A stretch of 50,097 bases of DNA from CAKSNH01 sp964422725. GTDB taxonomy: Bacteria; Bacillota; Clostridia; UBA1381. This document shows positions 40,344 through 48,700 of the stretch, piece by piece (the first letter of the stretch is position 1; each line of letters begins with the position of its first letter). The position numbers were made by a program, and so were the translations under genes. The DNA is taken from assembly GCA_964422725.1 (NCBI GenBank), contig CAYRCC010000013.1, positions 1-50,097 on the forward strand, read 5' to 3'. Below the pieces are notes generated by a model, which saw nothing but the letters and a program-made list of their open reading frames with translations, was not told the DNA's origin and did no database searches.

Positions 40344-40466
40344 GAGCAGCCGCTTTAGCGGCTGCTCGTAAATAAAATGCGGTTGCCGTATTCTTCAATG
40401 TGCCTTCAGGCACTAACCGGTAATACGCCCTTGAAAGGCGAGTGCAAAACACCGGCTCAGCTGGTT
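40344..40466 (+). mobile_element. IS200-type right-end structures
   Basis: A perfect 10-bp hairpin (GAGCAGCCGC and GCGGCTGCTC, 40344-40367, loop TTTA) directly follows the tnpA stop. Then come GTGCC-TTCA-GGCAC (40400-40413), CGCC...GGCG (40426-40440) and ACCGGC-TCA-GCTGGT (about 40451-40466). A chain of subterminal hairpins is expected at the right end of Y1-transposase elements, where they are the transposase substrates. The first hairpin may also act as terminator. Confidence 0.6.
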
Positions 40467-40487
40467 GTTCCGTCTTTCACTGTATAC

Positions 40488-41591
40488 TTACTGTACAGGG
40501 TCTTGGAACGTTATATTAATGTTATCTTTCGTTGTGATTGCCGACAACCGCTTAACTCCGAACGGAATATTCGGCAGATTACTCTTGCCGCCGGCTGATT
40601 TGCTCGTTATCGAATAATCATTGATATTGCCCACTATAGTACCGGAAATTTTACCGCCGGTAGTACGCAAATCTATATAGTTGCCGGCAATTTTCGTAAT
40701 TGCGATATAAGCATTCGTCGTGGTTGCCTGAATCATATTTTTCGCTTCCACGTCATTCAGCGAAATTTCCGAATTTGTAGTTTTGCACGACACCGATTCA
40801 CCGTTAGTCTTATTAATGTCAATGCTTGCATTTGTGGTCGACACACTTACGTCCTTTTCGACATTTACATTTGTAATTGTCAAACGTCGGTTTGTCGTTT
40901 TCGCGTGGACAGTGCCGGCGGTAGTGTCTATTATTCTGAGCGACGAATTAGTCGTACCGCACTCCAGCATATTTGCATTTGCGATACCGGTCACCTGAAT
41001 TGCCGCATTTTCGGTGGTCAGCATAATGTTTTCCTTATACTTCGCCGGCACTTCAAGGACAATCGCCGCAACCGGCTCTTTTTTCTTCGACGAAAAAATC
41101 CCCATAATCGAATTACCCGAATTACCGCCCGACGTCATAACCAAATCTATCACGCCGCCCGATGCACTTGCCGCAAACTTCGCCGTTTCATTTTCCTCAT
41201 ATTTAATATGTATCTTATCATCAGCAGATACAACCGCATTAATTGCGGCATTGCGTACATTTATGTTGACTTGCTTAATATCGGTGCAATCGGACACATA
41301 GTCCTTCTGCCGCCCTGAGGCACTCTTGATTTCAACCGCGGCAGGTGCCTGCGGCTGCTGCGGTTCGACATACCGTCCAAGCTGCGGCACAATCCCGTAG
41401 CCCTCCTTTAAAACGAATATCGCAAGCTCACGCGGATCGCCGAGTGAACGCAATGCGGCATCTGCCGATATACCACCCTCTATTTTATCGTCAATTAAAT
41501 CACTGAAAAAAGTCGCCGCCTTAAACGCTTCTTCCTGCGGCAACTGACTGAGATAGAATAAAAACATTTTGAAAAAATTATCCCTGTTCAT
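40488..41591 (-). CDS. DUF4097-family beta-repeat protein with a DUF1700-like N-terminus
   Basis: A 367-residue protein. ATG 41591 is preferred; an ATG four codons earlier abuts the AGGAG and would leave no spacing. Residues of about 1-65 are a helical segment (MNRDNFFKMFLFYLSQLPQE, SLGDPRELAIFVLKEGYG) like the HAAS/DUF1700 domain of PadR-linked genes. A proline/glutamine linker follows. From about residue 110 the protein is a repetitive beta-solenoid of the DUF4097 type, with recurring TTNxxIxI units (GTTNSSLRIIDT, KTTNRRLTITNV, STTNASIDINKT, KTTNSEISLNDV, TTTNAYIAITKI). There is no membrane helix. It overlaps the padR gene closely, so it is its regulatory and probably functional partner. 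In relatives such pairs are linked to envelope stress; the role here is inferred. Confidence 0.83.
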   Translation of the reverse strand: MNRDNFFKMFLFYLSQLPQEEAFKAATFFSDLIDDKIEGGISADAALRSLGDPRELAIFVLKEGYGIVPQLGRYVEPQQPQAPAAVEIKSASGRQKDYVSDCTDIKQVNINVRNAAINAVVSADDKIHIKYEENETAKFAASASGGVIDLVMTSGGNSGNSIMGIFSSKKKEPVAAIVLEVPAKYKENIMLTTENAAIQVTGIANANMLECGTTNSSLRIIDTTAGTVHAKTTNRRLTITNVNVEKDVSVSTTNASIDINKTNGESVSCKTTNSEISLNDVEAKNMIQATTTNAYIAITKIAGNYIDLRTTGGKISGTIVGNINDYSITSKSAGGKSNLPNIPFGVKRLSAITTKDNINITFQDPVQ

Positions 41592-41593
41592 TT

Positions 41594-41926
41594 TTATAAC
41601 CATCTCCTTTTCTTTTCACTTCTGTCAAGGGTGATAAAATTATATACATCTGCTATATCCTTCCACTTCTCAAGGAAACCGTTTATGTACTCCGTCCCCG
41701 ATTCCGTAAGTGAATAGTATCTGCGCAGTCTGCTGTTGTACTCCATTGAATAAGAGGAAATCATATTTTCCTTTTCCAAACGCATTAAAACGCAGTAAAG
41801 CGCCGCCTCGGTAACTCTGGTATACTCGTTTATGTTCTTAAAAATATAGTAGCCGTAACTGCCTTCCTTGCGCAGCAGAGAAAGAATACAAATATCCACA
41901 AACTCGTTTTTCTTTTCAAATTCCAT
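41594..41926 (-). CDS. PadR-family transcriptional regulator
   Basis: A 110-residue protein; ATG 41926 is nine bases after GGAGG, and a GTG at 41935 is less well placed. The winged-helix PadR domain fills it: VDICILSLLRKEGSYGYYIF, then TRVTEAALYCVLMRLEKENM and RLRRYYSLTESGTEYINGF. PadR proteins are dimeric repressors. A 7-3-7 palindrome, ATTTTAC-ATT-GTAAAAT, overlaps its own -10 region (41951-41967) and is the likely operator. The gene lies 2 nt upstream of the DUF4097 gene; the two form an autoregulated operon. Confidence 0.93.
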   Translation of the reverse strand: MEFEKKNEFVDICILSLLRKEGSYGYYIFKNINEYTRVTEAALYCVLMRLEKENMISSYSMEYNSRLRRYYSLTESGTEYINGFLEKWKDIADVYNFITLDRSEKKRRWL

Positions 41927-41950
41927 TACATACACCCTCCTTGCAATAGT

Positions 41951-41979
41951 ATTTTACATTGTAAAATGTATTTTGTCAA
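41951..41979 (-). promoter_or_regulatory. Promoter and operator of the padR operon
   Basis: On the minus strand, TTGACA (41974-41979) and TAAAAT (41951-41956) are 17 bp apart. The palindrome at 41951-41967 covers the -10 and half of the spacer. From 41980 to 42266 no gene was seen; only an AT-rich region with a TATAAT at 42267-42272 in front of murA, lacking a good -35. Confidence 0.75.
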
Positions 41980-42293
41980 TAGCAAAATGTAAATTTTGTG
42001 AATAAATTGTGAACAAAATCGGCATTTTTAAACCGTTCCCGATTTACAAAAATGTTATTTCACTCCGTCCCTTACGTCGTTGAAACCGCCGAAAAACCAA
42101 GCTTTACGCCGACAGCAGTGCATTTATAAAATTACAATTTCGCAAACACAATTTTTGCTGCCTCATAAAATTTTCGGACACATTTTATTCACATTTTTAA
42201 CAAAAACAACGAATTTACGGCAGCGGCAAATGTTATAAACACCGCCGTTAAAGGACATACTTTTACTATAATAATTTGCAAAGGAGAACTGTT

Positions 42294-43544
42294 TTGTCTG
42301 ATATTATAGTACAAAAAAGCGAAAATCTTAACGGACGTGTCAGCATAAGCGGCGCGAAAAACTCCGCACTCCCGATAATGGCGGCGGCTATACTCACACC
42401 TCATAAATGCGAAATTTCAAATCTGCCCAACCTCAGCGACATACTTATAATGCAGACCCTGCTCGACAACATCGGCTGTACTATAGACCAAAAGGACGGC
42501 GGCGTGTATCTGCAATGCGAAAACGTAATAAACAGCACCGCGCCGTATGAGCTGGTCAGCCGACTGCGCGGCTCGTTTTTACTGGCAGGTCCGCTCCTCG
42601 CGCGGACGGGACACACGCGCATAAGTCTGCCCGGCGGCTGTCCTATAGGAACGCGCCCCGTAGATTTACACTTGAAAGGCTTTGCCGCACTCGGCGCGGA
42701 TATTTCGCAAGGACACGGCTACATTGACGTCAGTGCAAAAAAAATGCACGGAGCTAAAATATATCTTGACTTTCCCAGTGTCGGCGCAACCGAAAATATT
42801 ATGATGGCATCGTGCGGCGCAGACGGCGAAACCGTTATCGAAAACGCCGCCGCCGAACCCGAAATTGCTGACCTTGCCGTATTTTTAAACAAGCTCGGCG
42901 CAAACATTTCCGGTGCCGGCAGTGACACCATACGCATTATCGGTATAAAAGAAATGCGCGGCGCACAGCACAGAATAATCCCCGACCGCATAGAAGCCGG
43001 TACATTTATGACCGCTGTGGCAATTACCAACGGCTGTGCGGTAATCGACGGCGTAATATGTCCGCACATCAAACCGATAAGTGCAAAGCTTACCGAAATG
43101 GGCGCAAAAATCACCGAGGGCGACGGCTTTGTCAAAGTAAACGCGCAAGAGCCCATTACATCGGCAAACATCAAAACTATGCCGTTTCCGGGGTTTCCGA
43201 CGGATATGCAGGCACAGTTTACCGCGCTTATGAGTGCGGCGGCAGGAACGGGAATTATAGTGGAAACCGTATTTGAAAACAGATTTCTGCACGTCGGTGA
43301 GCTTGGCAGAATGGGCGCAAACATCAAAATCGACGGAAGAGCCGCAATAGTCGAGGGCGGTGCAAATCTTATGGGGGCACCGGTATCGGCTATGGATTTG
43401 CGCGGCGGCGCCTCGCTTATACTTGCCGGTCTTGCCGCCTCCGGCACAACCCGAATAAGCGGATACGACCATATAAAACGCGGATACGACAATATCGTCG
43501 GAAAACTGCGCGGTCTTGGTGCAAATATATATATGTCACAGTAA
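42294..43544 (+). CDS. murA: UDP-N-acetylglucosamine 1-carboxyvinyltransferase
   Basis: A 416-residue enzyme that transfers enolpyruvate from PEP to UDP-GlcNAc, the first committed step of peptidoglycan synthesis. TTG 42294 is chosen because AAGGAG lies seven bases upstream and the product then starts SDIIVQKSENLNGRVSISGA, as in other MurA proteins. Conserved parts include GAKNSALPIMAAAILT (substrate-binding Lys/Asn), the catalytic cysteine in LPGGCPIGTRPVDLHLKGF (near residue 116, fosfomycin target), and DLRGGASLILAGLAASG near the end. Length is normal. Several clostridia carry two murA paralogues; which one this is cannot be told here. The gene is GC-richer by eye than the region to its left. 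Confidence 0.96.
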   Translation: MSDIIVQKSENLNGRVSISGAKNSALPIMAAAILTPHKCEISNLPNLSDILIMQTLLDNIGCTIDQKDGGVYLQCENVINSTAPYELVSRLRGSFLLAGPLLARTGHTRISLPGGCPIGTRPVDLHLKGFAALGADISQGHGYIDVSAKKMHGAKIYLDFPSVGATENIMMASCGADGETVIENAAAEPEIADLAVFLNKLGANISGAGSDTIRIIGIKEMRGAQHRIIPDRIEAGTFMTAVAITNGCAVIDGVICPHIKPISAKLTEMGAKITEGDGFVKVNAQEPITSANIKTMPFPGFPTDMQAQFTALMSAAAGTGIIVETVFENRFLHVGELGRMGANIKIDGRAAIVEGGANLMGAPVSAMDLRGGASLILAGLAASGTTRISGYDHIKRGYDNIVGKLRGLGANIYMSQ

Positions 43545-43608
43545 AAAAAGTGATTTTTCAAGCCATCTAAATCGGACAAAATTTTTCGGTACTGTTACCA
43601 TTTTTATG

Positions 43609-43637
43609 TTGATTTTTTTATACATTAGGTGTATAAT
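43609..43637 (+). promoter_or_regulatory. Promoter of the membrane protein / glycosyltransferase pair
   Basis: TTGATT (43609-43614) and TATAAT (43632-43637) are 17 bp apart. Confidence 0.7.
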
Positions 43638-43686
43638 GGTATACGGAGATATTTGCATTGCTGAGAATTACGGGGGAATTTGTATT

Positions 43687-44994
43687 ATGCTGCGTCACTT
43701 AAAAAAATGCATACTGCCGGCGGCGGTGCTTTGTCTGCTTTGGGTGATATTCACGCTGTCAATTACGCTGTGCGCTATGATACCCAGAAGTGCGGTCGAA
43801 AAAAACATAAAAAAATGTACCGACTATTATATTAACAAATATATGTTCCAACAGATGACCAAGGACGAACACTCCACAACGGTGCATAACTACGCCGACC
43901 TTGTCTGGCTGAACATTGCATGGTCGCAGGACTCTGAAAAACCGTTCACATCTGCCCTCGGCGCGGCATTTTACGAGGGAAAGAACATATACAAAAACGA
44001 AAGTCTTTACAGAGCGGTGTACGGCGGAAAAACGCCGGATAAATCATACTCGCGCTACTGGCATGGCGCACTCATATTTATAAAACCGCTCCTGACTGTG
44101 ACCGATATAACCGGAATAAGAGCGATAAATGCGGTTGTGTGCGTTTTATGCGCGGCGGCGGTGGTTCTGCTTTTAATAAAACGCCGACTCTGCACGCTGC
44201 TTGCCGGTTACATAGCGGCACTGGCTGTCAGCTTTGTTTATATAATACCGCTGTGTATGGAGTATATGCCGGCGTTTGTGCTTACGCATATTGCCGGAAT
44301 ACTGATGCTCGCGTGGGGACACAGACAAAAACGGCATATATTATGTACGTTTTTCGTATCTGTCGGTGCGCTTATATGCTTTTTCGATTTCCTTACAAAC
44401 GAAATACTCACGCTGTTTGTACCGCTTTTGTTTCTCATTTGGCAAAACGCGAAAACCGAAAAAAACAGGGTAACCTTTAAAGATGTGTTTTTATACTGCG
44501 TATCTTGGTTTTCCGGATATGCGCTGACGTGGGTGTGTAAATGGAGCTTGTGCTTTGCGGTGCTCGGCAAAAGCGAATTTGAAAACGCGGTTTCAAACGG
44601 TGCGTATCGTATGATGGGTACTGTGCCGTATATGAAAGAAAACCAGTTTGTTCAGGCTGTGGTAATGAATTTAAACAGATTGTTTCCGCTCAACTTTGTG
44701 CAAAGCGGCACTGCCGTATGCCTTATTGCGGCAGCGATTGTGTTTGTTTTATTTTGTGTGTTTTTCCTTTACAGAAAGGAAGATCTCAAACGCGAAATAT
44801 GGCTTACGCTCCTAATCGCTTTCGCGCCGTATATGCGCTACATCTGTCTTAGCAACCACTCATGTCTGCACCCGATTTTCACATTCAGAACACAGATTAT
44901 AACTGTAATCGCGCTGTTTGCGTTTATGGGAGAAGGCATTGACGTTAATTTGATTTTCAAACGGAGTAACAAGAAATGTGTAAAAAAGAACTGA
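43687..44994 (+). CDS. Polytopic membrane protein, possibly a GT-C-type glycosyltransferase
   Basis: A 435-residue protein; ATG 43687 follows GGGGGA by nine bases, while the open frame upstream to 43516 crosses the promoter. About ten hydrophobic helices are seen, starting with residues 8-30. A large first extracytoplasmic loop (about 32-135) contains NYADLVWLNIAWS and YSRYWHGALIFIKPLL, followed by closely spaced helices. One long outer loop plus many helices, beside a soluble glycosyltransferase that could supply a polyprenyl-phosphate sugar, suggests a GT-C enzyme using a lipid-linked donor. The usual DxD/ExD of the first loop is not clear, so this is only a suggestion. The last 19 nt overlap the next gene, indicating translational coupling. 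Confidence 0.6.
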   Translation: MLRHLKKCILPAAVLCLLWVIFTLSITLCAMIPRSAVEKNIKKCTDYYINKYMFQQMTKDEHSTTVHNYADLVWLNIAWSQDSEKPFTSALGAAFYEGKNIYKNESLYRAVYGGKTPDKSYSRYWHGALIFIKPLLTVTDITGIRAINAVVCVLCAAAVVLLLIKRRLCTLLAGYIAALAVSFVYIIPLCMEYMPAFVLTHIAGILMLAWGHRQKRHILCTFFVSVGALICFFDFLTNEILTLFVPLLFLIWQNAKTEKNRVTFKDVFLYCVSWFSGYALTWVCKWSLCFAVLGKSEFENAVSNGAYRMMGTVPYMKENQFVQAVVMNLNRLFPLNFVQSGTAVCLIAAAIVFVLFCVFFLYRKEDLKREIWLTLLIAFAPYMRYICLSNHSCLHPIFTFRTQIITVIALFAFMGEGIDVNLIFKRSNKKCVKKN

Positions 44995-45656
44995 CAATTT
45001 TAATGCCGTGTCTTAACGAAGAACGTACAATTGCCGCGTGCATAACCGCGGCGGCAAGGTTCATACAAAAAAGCGGTGCAGACGCGGAAATACTTATCGC
45101 CGATAACCAAAGCACCGATAAGTCTGCCGAAATTGCCGTACAAATGGGCGCGAGAGTGGTTAATATCAATGAAAGGGGGTATGGAAATGCGCTCAGAGGC
45201 GGTATCGGTGCATCACGCGGAAAGTACATAATTATGGGTGACTGTGACGAAAGCTACGATTTTGAAAATTTAGAGCTGTTTCTTAATCACCTGAGAAACG
45301 GTGTATCTCTGGTGATGGGTGACAGGTTCGGCGATATTCAAAAAGGGGCAATGCCGTTTTCGCACAGATATATAGGTGTGCCGTTTTTATCGTGGCTCGG
45401 CAGAGTGAAATTCAAGTGCGCTGTGCACGATTTTCACTGCGGTATACGCGGACTGAACAAGGCAGACTTTGAAAAGCTGAATTTATCATGCACAGGTATG
45501 GAATTTGCTACCGAAATGATTGCAAAGGCAAGCCGTGCAGGACTTTCAATAGCCGAAGTACCCGTTACGCTGAGGTGTGACGGCAGAGGAAAAGGCTCAC
45601 ATCTGCGTACCGTACGCGACGGTATGCGGCATTTGGTATACATATTGAAAAGCTGA
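44976..45656 (+). CDS. Family 2 glycosyltransferase (polyprenyl-phosphate sugar synthase type)
   Basis: A 226-residue GT-A enzyme whose start at 44976 lies inside the preceding gene; GGAG is about 11 bases upstream. The nucleotide-binding N-terminus reads LTILMPCLNEERTIAACI and LIADNQSTDKSAEIA, and the metal-binding motif is GDCDESYDF. GLNKADFEKLNLSCTGMEFA and EVPVTLRCDGRGKGSHL complete the pattern of dolichol/undecaprenyl-phosphate glycosyltransferases. It has no C-terminal membrane helices. It would charge a lipid carrier at the inner membrane face for use by the membrane protein encoded upstream, perhaps to glycosylate the wall polymer or surface proteins. The substrate sugar cannot be told from sequence. 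Confidence 0.9.
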   Translation: MCKKELTILMPCLNEERTIAACITAAARFIQKSGADAEILIADNQSTDKSAEIAVQMGARVVNINERGYGNALRGGIGASRGKYIIMGDCDESYDFENLELFLNHLRNGVSLVMGDRFGDIQKGAMPFSHRYIGVPFLSWLGRVKFKCAVHDFHCGIRGLNKADFEKLNLSCTGMEFATEMIAKASRAGLSIAEVPVTLRCDGRGKGSHLRTVRDGMRHLVYILKS

Positions 45657-45727
45657 AATCAAGTCCTCGGATAAAGAGGGTTTGTATAAAAACAAAACAA
45701 ATATATAAAAGGGAGATGTTTAAAAAA

Positions 45728-48700
45728 ATGCAAAGAAAGAGAAAATTATTGTGCCTGATACTGTCAATCGGCATGATACTGTCGTGCATAACACCGTTGA
45801 CTGCGGTGAATGCGGACGACACCCAATATAAATTCCAACTCGGAACTTATGACGGTGTTGATGTGTCGTTTGATAACGATAGCGAGAATGTTACTAACTG
45901 GCAACGTACAGTGAATACTGCGGAAACTATAAATATACCATTGCCGACAGCCACATATGCCGGTTTCGGTTATATGGGTTGGTCGTATATAAGTGATAAC
46001 CCGGCCTCGGCTACAAAGGCAATAACAAATGAATGGATTACAGCAAATCCATATTTGAGCGTTTATGATGCAAGTGCGGAGTATCCGAATACAAACAAAC
46101 TGCATCCTGTTTTCGGCAGAACGCTAAAATTCAATTACAACGGCGGAACTGTCGGTGATACAGAAACCGAATCGGAAACAACCATAAAAAGTTCGCCTGC
46201 AAATACATATATAAACGGCGCTCTGACACCGTTTATGGAGATTAGATTTAGAGCAAATAAAGACGACTTTCCGACTCCTCAAAAAAAGGGCTATACGCTT
46301 AACGGTTGGACAGATAATCAAACAACCAATGCGCCAATAACTTATGACTCAAGTGATTACTTCTTTTTCGGCGAAGGTACATCATACACCACCGAAACAG
46401 TAAATCTCTATGCTGTATGGAATCCGAAAGAGTATTATTACATATATGGCGGACACGGTTGCGAGCTTGGCACACCCATTGACAGCGGTCTTGTTATGGC
46501 ATACAGCGCAGAAGAACCCGAAGAAGCGCTTACTACGCCAAACGTTGACGGCTATACATTTGACGGGTGGTACTGTGATTCGGCTCTTACTACAAAAGCA
46601 ACAAATATCAGCGTGGATACATTTGAAAGTATGACACCTTGCAGCACCCATACTGTCTATACGTTTTATCCAAAGTACACTGCCGCTGCTACATTTGATG
46701 CAACTGAAAAAGGAACATTTGAGGGTAATAAGCAAAAGGTTACGCAGGCCGCAGGCGTTCAAGTTCCGACCGTCACAGTCAAGCCTGAATACGTGAATAA
46801 ATACATATTCAAAGGCTATACGGACAAAGAAGGAGAAGCCATTGCAACACCGTATGAAGTGTCAGAGCTTGATGGTGCTGTCCCGAAAACAGACGGTTTT
46901 GTTGCTTTGTACACCGCAAAGTATGCACCTGTTTACACATTTGATGCAAACGGCGGCAACTGGCAAGGTGATGACACTGCAAGTACAACCAAGGTTTTGG
47001 AAGGATTTCCGGATGACCCTTCAAAGCCAAACCATAGATTTGTAGGTTGGTTCACAAATGCGCAAGCCGGTACTAAAATAGAAGATACCGCAAGTCTTGC
47101 GGCGCTTGAGGCAGGTACAACATTGTACGCACATTACAGCGAAAATCCGCAGTTTAACCCGAACGGCGGTGAATGGGAAGATGAAACATCGGGTGTACTA
47201 TACGGTGAATACGACAAGGAATATGATTTTTACTACATAGCCATTCCTGAATATCAATACAGAAAATTCATGGGTTGGTACACCGAACAGTACAATTGCG
47301 GCGAAATTCCGGAGTCGGCTGAGTCTGTGTCTGATTTTGAAAGCGATAAAACATATTATGCCGGTTGGGAGCTTGTGAAATATGATCTTAACTATATAAA
47401 TATGCTTGGCGGCGCAACCCATACAAATCCCGAAAGCTACACAGAACTTGAGGTAAGCGAAAATCCGATTACGCTTGTACCTGCCCAAAAAGAGGGTTAC
47501 GGCTTTGACGGTTGGTACTATACAAGTGCTGACGACACCACCTTGATTAATAAGATAACAACGATTGACGAAAACTCAAATCCGTACAGTCGCAATCCGT
47601 GGAGTTTGTACGCAAAATGGCTGTACGGTTTGAAAAACACGCGTGTTGATGCCACAGTCGGCAAACAGGTTAATTTTGCAATTAATCTTTCGGACGAAAC
47701 TATTACAGGGGCAACGTTCAGTATACCTGAGGGCAGCAGCCTGCCTGCCGGACTCACACTGACCGGCAACACAATTTCGGGTACACCGACAGAGCCGTTC
47801 AGCGGCAATGTTGAAATCAAGGTTGAGGCAACAAGAGATGACGGTGTGACAGTGGAAAGTACGGTTGTTACATTCGATATCAGAAATGAACTTACTATAG
47901 GCACGCCTACCGCCGGACCTATAGTGTACAGTCCGACAAGCACGCTTGTGGCTGTAAATATTTCAAAGGCAGACATCAACAGCGGTGAATGGAAATGGGT
48001 TGACGAGAGCATTGTCCCTACGGTAAACGTAACAACCTATAAAGCGGTTTATACTCCGTCAGAAACCGAAAAAGCACAGTACAGATACGATACCGAGGAT
48101 TTGACTGTAGATGTCAGTCTTACGGTTACACCGGCCAACGGGATTGTGCCTGCACCTGAATATGCGGCGGAAATTGACTATGCGGATAATATGACTCTTG
48201 CAGATGTAGCTATAAACGGCAGTGGCTGGAGCTGGGAAAATACCGCTCAGGCGGTTGTTGTCGGCAAAAACACCGCAAAAGCCGTATACACTCCGCAAGA
48301 TACGGTAAACTACTCATATAATGCGGCTGACCTTGAAAAGACGTTGGAGTTCAACGCTAAAAAAGCGCAAGAACCTACACCTACTCCGACACCTGTACCT
48401 ACTCCGGTACCAACAGCTACGCCTACGCCGACACCTGTGCCTACTCCGGTACCAACAGCTACACCGACTCCAACAGCTACGCCAACTCCCACACCGACTA
48501 CAACACCGGTAGTATTCCCTGTGTTGAGCGGGGATTATCCGTATGGTATGCCGCTTGAAGAAATTGAGCTTGACAGCGGTTCGGCAGACGGAAAGTTTAG
48601 TTGGAAAAACCCTAAGGAATATGTAAAATTGGGTAGAAACGGATATATTGCGGTATATGAACCGAATATGACTCTTTCAGCTGACGAAAGCAATACAAAC

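Noticed and set aside
42719..43579. Long minus-strand frame of 286 codons opposite murA
   Set aside because: It lies wholly antisense to a clear murA, has no ribosome binding site, and its product is low-complexity with no recognised domain.
48310..48492. Minus-strand frame encoding Gly-Val repeats
   Set aside because: It is the mirror of the Pro/Thr codon repeat on the other strand.
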